A DNA stretch of 39,886 nucleotides from positions 1 through 39,886 of the forward strand of contig NZ_SCVH01000025.1 of assembly GCF_004296935.1 (NCBI RefSeq), read 5' to 3'. Origin of the DNA: Reyranella sp. (GTDB lineage Bacteria > Pseudomonadota > Alphaproteobacteria > Reyranellales > Reyranellaceae). Positions 16,881 through 25,775 of this stretch are shown here, in pieces. How positions within the stretch are numbered: position 1 is the stretch's first letter; each line of letters opens with the position of its first letter. Made by a program: the position numbers and the translations under genes. The notes under the pieces are model-generated. The model ran no database searches and was not told the origin of the DNA. It saw nothing but the letters and a program-made list of their open reading frames with translations.

Positions 16881-17453
16881 TCATTCCTTCGCCGCCAGCG
16901 CTGCCTCTATGGCGCGCTCGAGCTTCGGCCCCATGCCGCCGGCGGCCGAGAACCAGTCGATGACCCGGCCATCCCGGCCGATCAGGATCTTGTGGAAGTT
17001 CCACGAAGGGGTGCCGAGGGCGCCCGTCTGGGCCGCGGCCCAGCGATAGAGCGGGTGCGCGCCGGCGCCGGTGATGACCTGCTTGTCGGCCATCGGGAAG
17101 GTGACGTCGAAGGTGGCTTCGCAGAAGCGCTTGATCTCCTCCTTGGTGCCGGGTTCCTGGCCACCGAAATCGTTCGACGGCACACCCAGAACGATGAGCC
17201 CCTTGTCCTTGTAGCGGCGCCACAGTTCCTGCAGGCCGAGATACTGGCCGGTGAAGCCGCACAGCGACGCCGTGTTGACCAGCAGGACGACGTGGCCCTT
17301 GTAGCTGGCGGTCGGCAGCGGCCCGCTGCCGATCGACTCGAGTGACACCGTCGACCAGTCGATCGGCTGGCGCCCGGCCTGGGCCCAGGCGATGCCGGCC
17401 GCCGACAGGAGGGCGCCCAGAGCGGCGAAGGCGAGCATGCGGATGATCATCAT
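16881..17453 (-). CDS. Exported glutathione peroxidase family protein
   Basis: Thiol peroxidase that reduces hydroperoxides. Signatures: NTASLCGFTGQY with peroxidatic Cys65, GVPSNDFGGQEPG supplying the conserved Gln, and PSWNFHKILIGRDG with the Trp/Asn of the catalytic tetrad. The usual form of the second motif is GFPCNQFGGQEPG; here the Cys is Ser, so that position cannot act as a resolving Cys. The N-terminus (IIRMLAFAALGALLSAAGIAWAQA) is a signal peptide or anchor, pointing to the periplasm, which is unusual but not rare in bacterial members. ATG 17453 is chosen; TTG 17459 is possible. The quinone oxidoreductase gene follows after about 80 bases. Confidence 0.88.
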   Translation of the reverse strand: MMIIRMLAFAALGALLSAAGIAWAQAGRQPIDWSTVSLESIGSGPLPTASYKGHVVLLVNTASLCGFTGQYLGLQELWRRYKDKGLIVLGVPSNDFGGQEPGTKEEIKRFCEATFDVTFPMADKQVITGAGAHPLYRWAAAQTGALGTPSWNFHKILIGRDGRVIDWFSAAGGMGPKLERAIEAALAAKE

Positions 17454-17555
17454 GTCCAACCTTTAGCGACAAAGGGACGGTCCACGCAAAGGCTGATCGG
17501 CCTGCCGCCACCAGTTCGTCCTTGCCCGCCCCGGCGAAGACGCCGACAGAGGGGC

Positions 17556-18167
17556 ATGCCGCAGCCGTCATTCCTCGCCGGGCGGTTCCTGCCTCATCGC
17601 ATCCTTCCCGATTGGCTGGGCGAGACCGAGGCGGCCCGCCTACTGGCTTTTGGCCTGGCCGCCGAAGTGCGCTTCACGCCGACCAGGCTCAACGATCACG
17701 GTGCGGGCCGATTGGACGCGGTCGTTCGGCAATCGTCGGTGCTGAAGGATCTCGGCACCTTCGCCGCTCCGTTGCATCGCAAGGCGCTGGCCCTGCAGGA
17801 TGGCCTCGAGACCGCGTTCGAGATGCCGCACACGCCCGCCAACAGCACGCAGATGGAGATGGTGGCGCATGGCGACGGCGCCTTCTATCGGCCCCATACC
17901 GACACCTACACCGGCGACGAATACACGCCCGGCGGCCGCCGGCGGCTCACGATGGTCTACTATCTCCATCGCCGTCCGCGCCGCTTCACGGGGGGCCGAT
18001 TGCGGCTGTTCGATCGGGGCGGTGGGCAGTCGATCGAGATCGAGCCGACGCACGACAGCCTGCTCGTCTTTCCGTCGTCGGCACGCCATGAGGTGGAGAC
18101 GATCTCCTGTCCCGACGGCGCCTTCGCCGACGGCCGCTTCGCGGTGAACATCTGGCTGTGCGGCTGA
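17556..18167 (+). CDS. 2OG-Fe(II) oxygenase (prolyl-4-hydroxylase-like)
   Basis: A 203-residue Fe(II)/2-oxoglutarate oxygenase. The metal triad is YRPHTDTY (His114, Asp116) and SSARHEVETI (His178), with Arg194 in DGRFAVNIW for 2-oxoglutarate. The EMVAHGDGAFYRPHTD context and LTMVYYLHRRPRRFTGGRLRLF-like core match the P4Hc/2OG-FeII_Oxy_3 families that hydroxylate peptides or small molecules. It is divergent from the glutathione peroxidase gene, with about 100 bases between. The FAD oxidoreductase follows 75 bases downstream on the same strand. Substrate unknown. Confidence 0.88.
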   Translation: MPQPSFLAGRFLPHRILPDWLGETEAARLLAFGLAAEVRFTPTRLNDHGAGRLDAVVRQSSVLKDLGTFAAPLHRKALALQDGLETAFEMPHTPANSTQMEMVAHGDGAFYRPHTDTYTGDEYTPGGRRRLTMVYYLHRRPRRFTGGRLRLFDRGGGQSIEIEPTHDSLLVFPSSARHEVETISCPDGAFADGRFAVNIWLCG

Positions 18168-18242
18168 CGCCAGCACCTTGAAGCCGGCACGAGTCCACCC
18201 ACGCGGGCTCGCCGTGGCATACCGCTTGCTCTCCCGGATGGT

Positions 18243-19682
18243 ATGAATGGACGCATGACTTCCGCTGCACTGCAGACCCTCGAGGCGCGGGTCGCGCGCG
18301 AGATCGAGATGACGGCGCATCCGCGCACCGAATGGATGGTGCCGCGCCTTCATCGTGGGCAACCGGCGCTCGACGTGCTGATCGTGGGCGCGGGCCAATC
18401 GGGACTGGCTACCGCCTTCGCGCTCATGCGCGATCGCGTCCGGAACATCCTGCTGATCGACCGCGCCGAAGAGGGCCGAGAAGGCCCGTGGGTCACCTAC
18501 GCCCGCATGCCGACCTTGCGCAGTCCCAAGGACCAGACCGGCCCCGATCTCGGCCTGCCCGCGCTCACCTTCGAGGCCTGGTATGACGCCGCCCGCGGCG
18601 CCGGCAGCTTCGAGCGCCTCTATCTGATCCCGAGCGGCGACTGGCACGACTACCTGTGCTGGTATCGCCGCGTGCTCGGCCTGCCGGTGCGCAACGGCGT
18701 CGCTGCGACGGCGATCGCGCCGGGCCGGCTCGACGATGGCGGCCGCTGCCTGCTGGTCACGCTCTCCACCGGCGAAGTGCTGGCGGCGCGCAAGCTCGTG
18801 CTCGCCACGGGACAGGACGGCACCGGCGAGTGGTGGATGCCGGACTTCGTCCGCGCCCTGCCGGCGGATCGCCGCGCCCACACCTGCGAGATGATCGACT
18901 TCGAGCGTTTGCGCGGTCGCACCGTCGCCGTGCTGGGCGCCGGCGCCTCGGCGATGGACAATGCCTGCGTGGCGCTCGAGCACGGCGCCCGCGTCCATCT
19001 CTTCTGCCGCGGCCCGGAGCCGACGCTTGTCCAGCGCTACCGCTGGCTCACCTTCGCCGGATTCCTGAAGCACATCGGCGACATGCCCGACGAATGGCGC
19101 TGGCGGATCATGGGCACCATCCTGCGCGCCCGCGAGGGCTTCCCCGCCGACACTTACAAGCGCGCCATCGCCTTTCCTGATTTCACCCTGCATCTCGGCT
19201 GCGGCTGGACCGATGCGCGCCTGGAGGAAGGTGGCCTCGTCATCGAGACCGCGCGCGGCCCGTTCCGCGCCGACTACGCGATCTGCGGCACCGGCATCCG
19301 CCACGACATGCGCCTCAGGCCCGAGCTCGCGCCCTTTGCCGGGAGCATCGCGCTCTGGCGCGACCGCTATGCCCCGCCGGCGGGCGAGGAGGACGAGCTG
19401 CTCGGCGCCTATCCCTATCTCGGGCCCGACTATGCCTTCCTCGAGCGCGTGCCGGGCGAGGCGCCTTTCCTGGCCGACATCCATTTGTTCGGCATCGGCG
19501 CGACCTTGAGCTTCGGCGCGTCGGGCAGCAGCATCAATGCGATGACGACGGCGGTGCCGAAGCTGGTGGCGGGCCTCACGCGCGGTCTCTTTGCCGGCGA
19601 CCTGGAGCGGCATTGGAAGTCGCTGCAGGACTATGACGTGAAGCAGGTCGAGATCGACTGGGACCGCACGGTTCGCGGCTGA
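18243..19682 (+). CDS. FAD/NAD(P)-dependent monooxygenase-like oxidoreductase
   Basis: A 479-residue flavoprotein with two dinucleotide-binding folds. VLIVGAGQSGLATA (residues 46-57) binds FAD and VAVLGAGASAMDNA (about 228-241) binds NAD(P)H. LVLATGQDG and ICGTGIRHD are the ATG-like motifs found in flavin-containing and N-hydroxylating monooxygenases. It may hydroxylate or oxidise a small substrate using O2 and NADPH. SidA/IucD-type lysine hydroxylation cannot be excluded, but the typical context of siderophore genes is missing. ATG 18243 or 18255 can both serve as start. Its stop is 5 bases from the convergent cyclase stop. Confidence 0.85.
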   Translation: MNGRMTSAALQTLEARVAREIEMTAHPRTEWMVPRLHRGQPALDVLIVGAGQSGLATAFALMRDRVRNILLIDRAEEGREGPWVTYARMPTLRSPKDQTGPDLGLPALTFEAWYDAARGAGSFERLYLIPSGDWHDYLCWYRRVLGLPVRNGVAATAIAPGRLDDGGRCLLVTLSTGEVLAARKLVLATGQDGTGEWWMPDFVRALPADRRAHTCEMIDFERLRGRTVAVLGAGASAMDNACVALEHGARVHLFCRGPEPTLVQRYRWLTFAGFLKHIGDMPDEWRWRIMGTILRAREGFPADTYKRAIAFPDFTLHLGCGWTDARLEEGGLVIETARGPFRADYAICGTGIRHDMRLRPELAPFAGSIALWRDRYAPPAGEEDELLGAYPYLGPDYAFLERVPGEAPFLADIHLFGIGATLSFGASGSSINAMTTAVPKLVAGLTRGLFAGDLERHWKSLQDYDVKQVEIDWDRTVRG

Positions 19683-19687
19683 TGACC

Positions 19688-20887
19688 TCAGCCGGGCAGG
19701 GCAGTCGGCTTCCGGCCCAGCACATGCCAGACCTCGACGAAGTCGGCGCCCTTGACCTTGATCGTCCCCCTGGGCTCGCACACGAACGCATCCTTGATCA
19801 GTTCGTAGGTGCTGCGCGTGATCTGGATGGTCCGGGGCTCGCCCTGCGATTCCATGCGGCTCGCCATGTTCACGGCCTCGCCCCACAGGTCGTAGATGAA
19901 CTTCTTGCGGCCGATGACGCCGGCCACGACCGGACCGGAGTTGATGCCGATGCGAAAGGTGAGCTGCCGGCCGCCGAAGCTGCGCCCGGCCACTGCCGCC
20001 TGCATGTCGAGAGCGGCGTTGACGATCGCCGTGGCGTGATCGGCGCGCGGGCGAGGCACGCCCGCGGCCACCATGTAGCAGTCGCCGATGGTCTTGATCT
20101 TCTCCAGCCCATACGCCTCGACCAGATCGTCGAAGCACTGGAAGACGTCGTTCAGGAGATCGACCAGCCGCAGCGGCGTCATCGTGGCCGCCATCGGCGT
20201 GAAATCGACGACGTCGGCGAACAGGATGCTGGCGGCGTCGCACTGCTCGGCGATGGTGCGCGGCCCGGCCTTGAGGGCCTCCGAGATTTCCTTGGGCAGG
20301 ATGTTGAGCAGCAGCATCTCGGTACGGTCCTGGAAGAAGTTCCGCTGGCTCACGAAATAGTAGAGCAGCACGAAGGCGATGGTGATGACGCCGCCGACGT
20401 TGAGGGCGAACAGCCAGGTGACGAAGACCTCGGGCAGACCGAACGGGGTGAGATGGGGCTGCAGGATCGCGCTCGCGATCACCAGGACGACGAAGCCCAC
20501 GATCCAGAACAGGGTCTGGCGCAGTTCCTCAATCAGCAGCGAGGTGAGCGGGCAGAGCGCCGCCCAGATGATCACGACGCTCGACTCCCGGAACCCGCCC
20601 AGGCTCATCATCAGCAGCCACGGCAGGACGAGGAACATCAGGAGCTGGACGAAGCGATAGGCCTTGAGGTTGCGGCTCCAGGCGAAGACCAGCGTGTTCG
20701 CCGGGGTGATCAGCGTATAGAGCGCCGGGACGGCGGCGGGGAGCGGCGCGCCGGCGGCGAGGTAGATGGCGCTCCACAGCAGCGTGAACGGCAGCAGCCC
20801 GACGGAGAGCAGTACGGTCAGCCGTTTCTGGAGGGCGATGTCGCTGCCGTCGCCCGGCGCGACGCCGATGCGGCCGGCCCAGCGCAT
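19688..20887 (-). CDS. Membrane class III adenylate cyclase
   Basis: Makes cyclic AMP from ATP. The N-terminal 180 residues form about six membrane helices (LTVLLSVGLLPFTLLW, QLLMFLVLPWLLMM, and others), followed by a catalytic domain. Metal-binding Asp225 (ILFADVVDFT) and Asp269 (TIGDCYMVAAG), adenine-selecting Lys265 and Asp333 (KIKTIGD and YDLWGEAVN), and transition-state Asn340/Arg344 (NMASRME) are all present. The cyclase should therefore be active and adenylate- rather than guanylate-specific. A linker LLLNILPKEISEALKAG precedes the catalytic domain, as in many transmembrane cyclases. The sensed signal is unknown. Confidence 0.93.
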   Translation of the reverse strand: MRWAGRIGVAPGDGSDIALQKRLTVLLSVGLLPFTLLWSAIYLAAGAPLPAAVPALYTLITPANTLVFAWSRNLKAYRFVQLLMFLVLPWLLMMSLGGFRESSVVIIWAALCPLTSLLIEELRQTLFWIVGFVVLVIASAILQPHLTPFGLPEVFVTWLFALNVGGVITIAFVLLYYFVSQRNFFQDRTEMLLLNILPKEISEALKAGPRTIAEQCDAASILFADVVDFTPMAATMTPLRLVDLLNDVFQCFDDLVEAYGLEKIKTIGDCYMVAAGVPRPRADHATAIVNAALDMQAAVAGRSFGGRQLTFRIGINSGPVVAGVIGRKKFIYDLWGEAVNMASRMESQGEPRTIQITRSTYELIKDAFVCEPRGTIKVKGADFVEVWHVLGRKPTALPG

Positions 20888-21104
20888 CAGGCTTTCGAAG
20901 GCGCTCAGAGGGACGCTCGACCGGCGGCCACGCCGTGCCGGACCAGATGCCGCGCGCAGTACCCTTGATCCGACATCGGACGAATGATCAGCCCTTTACC
21001 CTAGACTGCCGCAGGCGCCGACGTCCGACAAGAGCGGGTCGGTTCCCTGTCGCGGCCACGGCATCTGTCGGTACCGTCTAGCCCGTCGCGGCGAGCGGCA
21101 CCGT

Positions 21105-22790
21105 TCACCGCGGCAGTTCGAACCTCACGCCTGCGCGCGCGAGGCCACCGCCCAGTGCCGCCGCCGAGCCGTCGGCCCGCCAGCAGGCCGCACCCGTCAT
21201 GCTGCCATCGTCGTGGAATTCTATGGCGTTCATGCCGCCGGCCACCGTCGGCATGATCTTGAGCGTGTGGCCGCGCGCTTCCAGTCCCTGACGCACCTCG
21301 GCAGGAATGCCGTGCTCGACCTCCAGCACCGGGCCCTCGGTCCACACGCGCGGCGCCTCGACCGCCTCCTGCAGTTCCATGCCGTGGTCGATCAGGTTGA
21401 CCAGCGCCTGCAGCGCCGCGGGGAAGATCTTGCGGCCGCCGGGCAGGCCCAGCGCATAGCGGACCTTGCCGTCGCGTGCCGCCATCATCGGCGACATCGA
21501 GGTGGTGACCCGCTTGCCGGGCTCGATCGAGAGCGCGTTGCCGCGCCTTGGGTCGAAGTTGTTCATGTAGTTGTTGGGGATCATGCCGGTGCCCGGCACG
21601 ATGAAGCGCGCGCCGAACAGGCTGTTGATGGTCTGCGTCGTGCTGACCACGTTGCCCTTGCCGTCGGCCACGGTGAGATGCGTCGTGTCGGCGCCTTCCG
21701 CCGCCTGGAGTCCGCCGCTCCAGCGTGTGGCGCGTGCGATGTCCAAAAGCTTGCGGCGCTGGTCTGCATAGTCGCGGCTGACGATGCGCTCGACCGGCAC
21801 TTTCACGAAATCCGGATCGCCGCTTGCCTCGGCGCGGTCGGCGAAGGCGATCTTCAGCACCTCGGCCAGCAGATGCAGCGTGTCGACCGTGCCGAAGCCC
21901 AGCCTGGCGATGTCGTAGCCTTCGAGGATGTTCAGCATCTGCGCGATGTGCACGCCCGAGGCGGCAGGCGGCGGCGGGCCCAAAATCTCCCAGCCGCGAT
22001 AGCGGCCGCGGATCGGCGCGCGCTCCGCCACCTTGTATTGGGTGAGGTCGGCGCGGCTCACGAACCCGCCGGTCTTCTCCATGCACTCGACCAGGAGGTC
22101 GCCCAGCGGCCCGCCATGCAGCGCCTGCTCACCCTGCCGCGAGACCAGGGTCAGTGCCTCGGCATAGTCGCCCTGGACGAGCTTCGCGCCCGCCTTCAGC
22201 GGCATGCCGGCCGGCAGCAGCCGCGCCGATGCCAGCCTGTCCTTCGCGAGATCGGGGCCGGCATCCTTGATGCAGTCCGCCAGATAGGGCGTGACGGCAA
22301 AGCCCCGCGCCGCGTGGCGGATCGCGGGCTGCATCACGTCGCCAAGCGGCATCGTGCCGAAGCGCTCCAGCGCCAGGCACCAGGCGCGGAGCGAGCCGGG
22401 TGCTGCCACCGACTTGGGCCCGACCAGGTTCTCCTGGCCCTCGACGTCGTAGATTTCCGGCGCGGCGCCGGGCACCGGGCGGTACATGTCGGGATGGCCC
22501 GATTTCGGCACCGCGCTCATGCCGTCCAGGATGCGATGGCTGCCGTCGGCGAGACGAATGTGGCAGGTCGTGCCGCCGACCAGCCCCACCATCATCGGCT
22601 CGACCACGGTCAGCGCGAACTGCATGGCGACGGCGGCATCGATCGCATTACCGCCCGCCGCCAGCATCTCCAGGCCGGCGGCCGAGGCCAGCGGATGGTT
22701 GGAGACGGCCATGCCGCTCTTGCCGTGCGCCGGCTGCTTCTCGCAGGTGAACTTGGTGCCCGCGCGCTCGCGCCAGGTCGACTTGGTCAT
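21105..22790 (-). CDS. Gamma-glutamyltransferase family protein
   Basis: A 561-residue N-terminal-nucleophile hydrolase that transfers or hydrolyses gamma-glutamyl (or acyl) groups. The autoprocessing site is ADTTHLTVADGKGNVVSTTQ, where Thr369 should become the new N-terminal nucleophile of the small subunit after self-cleavage. GGNAIDAAVAMQFALTVVEP in the large subunit and LGLPGGRKIFPAALQ in the small one are family hallmarks. No signal peptide is seen, so it is probably cytoplasmic, unlike E. coli Ggt, and could instead be a glutaryl- or cephalosporin-type acylase relative. It lies downstream of the kinase gene on the same strand, with a hairpin between. Confidence 0.9.
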   Translation of the reverse strand: MTKSTWRERAGTKFTCEKQPAHGKSGMAVSNHPLASAAGLEMLAAGGNAIDAAVAMQFALTVVEPMMVGLVGGTTCHIRLADGSHRILDGMSAVPKSGHPDMYRPVPGAAPEIYDVEGQENLVGPKSVAAPGSLRAWCLALERFGTMPLGDVMQPAIRHAARGFAVTPYLADCIKDAGPDLAKDRLASARLLPAGMPLKAGAKLVQGDYAEALTLVSRQGEQALHGGPLGDLLVECMEKTGGFVSRADLTQYKVAERAPIRGRYRGWEILGPPPPAASGVHIAQMLNILEGYDIARLGFGTVDTLHLLAEVLKIAFADRAEASGDPDFVKVPVERIVSRDYADQRRKLLDIARATRWSGGLQAAEGADTTHLTVADGKGNVVSTTQTINSLFGARFIVPGTGMIPNNYMNNFDPRRGNALSIEPGKRVTTSMSPMMAARDGKVRYALGLPGGRKIFPAALQALVNLIDHGMELQEAVEAPRVWTEGPVLEVEHGIPAEVRQGLEARGHTLKIMPTVAGGMNAIEFHDDGSMTGAACWRADGSAAALGGGLARAGVRFELPR

Positions 22791-22810
22791 GCTGTGGTCC
22801 CTCTCACCGA

Positions 22811-22878
22811 GGAGAGGAGCACGAATGAACCGACCTTCTCAAGTTCCTCTCCCCCTGAAGGGCGTATGGCCCGGGGAG
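22811..22878. repeat. Intergenic REP-like hairpins between kinase and GGT genes
   Basis: GGAGAGGA (22811-22818) pairs with TCCTCTCC (22845-22852). A second stem, CTCCCC (22849-22854) with GGGGAG (22873-22878) and an inner GGG/CCC pair, overlaps it. The CTCTCCCC.../GGGGAG theme resembles short repetitive palindromes common in GC-rich proteobacterial spacers. No other copy was seen in this window. Confidence 0.3.
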
Positions 22879-22885
22879 ACGCGGC

Positions 22886-25660
22886 TCAACGCTTCAGGCT
22901 GATCTGGCCGCCCTGGCCGAAGGAGAAGGAGAGCGCATTGCCCTGGATGGTGCCGTTGCGGTTGACCGTCGAGGGCTGGCAGCCCTGGCCGTAGCCCTGG
23001 AGCACCGCCGAGTAGGCGCCGGTCGGCTGGATGGAGATGGTGAAGGTCACCTCGCCGCAGCGTGGATTGCGCCAGCTGCCGGCGGCCTGGCCGTCGCGCA
23101 CCATGATCGACACGGGTTGGAAGGTGCCATTGGGAAAGGAGGCGCCACCCGACCAGCGGCCGTCGAAGGCGGTAGGGGCTGTGGACGCGGAGGGCGACGC
23201 CGGCGCGGGCGTCGGCGTTGCGGTTGGCGCCGGGGGCGGGGGCGGCACGGGAACGGCTGGTGCGGGCACGCCGAGCGCCAGGGCGGCGGAGATGTTGACG
23301 CCGCCCGGCGTGGTGAGCGCGAGCTGCAGGCGGCCGTCGCCCACCTTGCCGTGCAGGTCGAATCGCTGCGGGCCGCAATCGGCGTCGAAGCCGGTCCCGC
23401 CGCCGCTGACGTCGCCGGCCGGCGTGACCTGGATCGCGAAGGGGGCGGTGCCGCAGCGGGGATTGACCAGGGTGCCGCTGCCGCTTGCGCCGGCGATGCG
23501 CACGGTCGCGGGCCGCGGTCCGCTGCGCGTCGCGAAGGCGCCGCCATAAGTGCCGTCGAAGGCGGTCGCCGCTGCCTTGGCCTTTGCCTCTTCTTCCTTC
23601 TTCTTCTGCTCCTCGTCGTACTTCTGCAGCGCTGGCACCGCCTCGCGCAGCAGCGCCTGGTGCTGCGCGCCGTCGAGGAAGCCGGTGACCGGCTGGTTGC
23701 GCGCCCTCTGCCAGGCCGAGATCATCTCGCGGCTGCGCGGCCCCAGCGCGCCATCGCTGCCGCGCGTGTCGAAGCCCAGCGAGGTGAGCGCCACCTGCAC
23801 CCTCTGGCGGTCGGCCGGCGCGAGGCGTAGCGCGGTCTCGGCAGCTTCGGCGGCCTTCTTGTCCGCAGCGGCGGCGGCCTCGGCATCGGCCTTCGACTTG
23901 GCCTCGGCGTCCGCCTTGGCCTTGGCGTCGGCCTCTGCCTTCGCCTTGGCTTCTGCCTCCGCGATCTGCTTGGTCGAGGCCTCGGCCTTTTCCTTGGTCT
24001 CGGCGGCGGCCTTGCGTTTGGCCTCCTCGTCGGCCTTCTGGCGCTCGGCCTGCGCCTTGGCGAGTGCCTCGTCGGCCTCGTGCTTGGCCTTGGCTTCCGC
24101 CGCCGCCTTCTTGCGCGCGTCGTCCTCGGCCTGGCGCAGCGCCGCCATCTCGGCCTCGGCCTTGCGCTGCGCGGCCTCCGCTTCGGCGCGGCGGGCCAGC
24201 GCCTGGGCCTGGGTGTCGTCCTGGCGGCGCGCCTCGATCTCGGCCTTGAGCTTGGCCAGTTCCTCCTCGGCCTGCTTGCGCGCAGCCTCGGCCTTCGCGA
24301 GCTCTGCGTCGGCGGCCAGCTTCGATGCGGCATCGGCCTCGGCCTTGCGTCGCGCCTCCTCCTCCAGTCGCTTCTTCTCGGCGGCGGCGGCATCGGCAGC
24401 GCGTCGCTCCGCCAGCACGCGCTCGAGATCCTCGACCTTCATGTCCTGCAGCGCGGTCGCCTGGCCCGGCGCGGCCGGCGGTGCTGGCCTGGAGGGCGAC
24501 AAGGCGAACCAGCCGCCACCCCCCGCCAGCAGCAGAAGGGCGGCGGCGATGCCGGCATAGAGCAGCATGCGGCTCCTGGCGGGCGGCGTCGGAGGCGTCG
24601 CGACATCGGCCACGGGCGGCGGTGTTGCAGGGGCCGGCGGCGGCGACACCGTCGGCCGCGCTGGCGCCGGCTGGATGGTCGGTGTGCGCGAGACGATCGT
24701 GGCCGCCGGATCGATCGTGCGGGACGCGAGCTGCGTGGCCGCGCCGTCGGCGGGCGAGGCCATCGACAGGACCGTGCGCCAACCGGCAATGGACTGCGGC
24801 CGGTCGGACGCGCGCACGGCCAGGCCGGTATCGACGCCGGCGATCAGCCCCGGCGTAAATCCCGGCGGCGCGATCTTCGCCAGCGGCTCGTACTCGTCGT
24901 CGAGCATGCGGTCGAAGGCATTGGGCGGCGTCCTGCCGGTGATGGCGTGATAGAGCGTCGCCGAGAGGCTGTAGATGTCGGTCCACGGCCCCTGCCTGGC
25001 CGACGTCATCTGCTCGGCCGCGGCATAGCCCGGCGTGAAGATCGCCGTCAGCGCCGTCGTGCGGCCGGCCATCGCCGCGCGCGAGGCTCCGAAGTCGATC
25101 AGGGTCGGGTTGCCCTTGCTATCGAGCAGGATATTGGCGGGCTTGATGTCGCGATGCAGAAAGCCCGCGGCATGCACCTGCTCCAGGCCGTCGAGCAGGG
25201 TCGAGAGGATACGGTCGACGCTGGTCGGGTCGAGCGGCCCCTCCCGTTTGATGCGGGCCTCGAGCGTGTCGCCGCGCAGCATCTCCATGACGATGTAGGC
25301 GGTGCCGTTGATCTCGAGGAAGTCGAAGACGCGCACGATGCCCGGCGCGTGATGCAGATTCGCCAGTGTCTGGCCTTCGGCGACGAAGCGGTCGCGGCCC
25401 CAGGTGAAATCCTCGGCGACCTTGGTCGAGCGCGGCAACACGGTCATACCGTCGGCGCGGTAGGCGAGCGAGGTCGGGAGATATTCCTTGATCGCGACTT
25501 CGCGGTTGAGCTGGCTGTCGCGCGCGCGATAGGTGATGCCGAAGCCGCCCTGGCCGAGCACAGCCAGCACTTCGTGCCGCCCGATCAGGGCGCCCGGCTT
25601 CAACGCAACGATGTCGACGTCCGATGTGGCCGTGGCCGCGTCGGACTTCATCTCGGTCAT
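22886..25660 (-). CDS. Membrane Ser/Thr protein kinase with coiled coil and PG-binding-like module
   Basis: A 924-residue multidomain protein. Residues about 25-300 are a Hanks-type kinase: GQGGFG loop (36-41), Lys58 in AIKEYLP, catalytic HRDIKPAN (Asp171), and DFG at 189-191. A Pro-rich linker and one membrane helix (about 365-387) follow. Residues about 405-640 form a long Ala/Lys/Glu heptad coiled coil. Residues about 645-705 (ADRQRVQVALTSLGFDTRGSDG..., then ISAWQRARNQPVTGFLD) resemble a peptidoglycan-binding-1 fold. Two related beta modules close the protein (about 735-830 and 855-924), each with FDG.(Y/W).GG... and NPRCG. Expected topology is kinase inside, the rest in the periplasm: an envelope sensor. 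The intact catalytic residues predict activity. Confidence 0.9.
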   Translation of the reverse strand: MTEMKSDAATATSDVDIVALKPGALIGRHEVLAVLGQGGFGITYRARDSQLNREVAIKEYLPTSLAYRADGMTVLPRSTKVAEDFTWGRDRFVAEGQTLANLHHAPGIVRVFDFLEINGTAYIVMEMLRGDTLEARIKREGPLDPTSVDRILSTLLDGLEQVHAAGFLHRDIKPANILLDSKGNPTLIDFGASRAAMAGRTTALTAIFTPGYAAAEQMTSARQGPWTDIYSLSATLYHAITGRTPPNAFDRMLDDEYEPLAKIAPPGFTPGLIAGVDTGLAVRASDRPQSIAGWRTVLSMASPADGAATQLASRTIDPAATIVSRTPTIQPAPARPTVSPPPAPATPPPVADVATPPTPPARSRMLLYAGIAAALLLLAGGGGWFALSPSRPAPPAAPGQATALQDMKVEDLERVLAERRAADAAAAEKKRLEEEARRKAEADAASKLAADAELAKAEAARKQAEEELAKLKAEIEARRQDDTQAQALARRAEAEAAQRKAEAEMAALRQAEDDARKKAAAEAKAKHEADEALAKAQAERQKADEEAKRKAAAETKEKAEASTKQIAEAEAKAKAEADAKAKADAEAKSKADAEAAAAADKKAAEAAETALRLAPADRQRVQVALTSLGFDTRGSDGALGPRSREMISAWQRARNQPVTGFLDGAQHQALLREAVPALQKYDEEQKKKEEEAKAKAAATAFDGTYGGAFATRSGPRPATVRIAGASGSGTLVNPRCGTAPFAIQVTPAGDVSGGGTGFDADCGPQRFDLHGKVGDGRLQLALTTPGGVNISAALALGVPAPAVPVPPPPPAPTATPTPAPASPSASTAPTAFDGRWSGGASFPNGTFQPVSIMVRDGQAAGSWRNPRCGEVTFTISIQPTGAYSAVLQGYGQGCQPSTVNRNGTIQGNALSFSFGQGGQISLKR

Positions 25661-25775
25661 GACCGGCCCACTTCCCTCAAGGCCAACCTAGCGCCCGCCG
25701 ATCGGAAAGTTAAGGCGGTTCGGGAGGGATCACGCTGCAGGCGGCTTCTTGTCGCGATCCATCGCCGAGGCGCGC

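Noticed and set aside
14526-19682. Natural-product cluster (two 2OG oxygenases, flavin monooxygenase, oxidoreductase)
   Set aside because: Genes lie on opposite strands with separate units and there is no synthase, ligase or peptide-forming enzyme.
17640-20243. Long minus-strand frame opposite the 2OG oxygenase and flavoprotein genes
   Set aside because: Composition is of a shadow frame; the plus-strand proteins have complete catalytic motifs.
23860-24420. Repetitive codon pattern as a possible satellite or CRISPR-like array
   Set aside because: It is the Ala/Lys/Glu coiled coil of the kinase; units vary in length and no spacer/repeat alternation exists.
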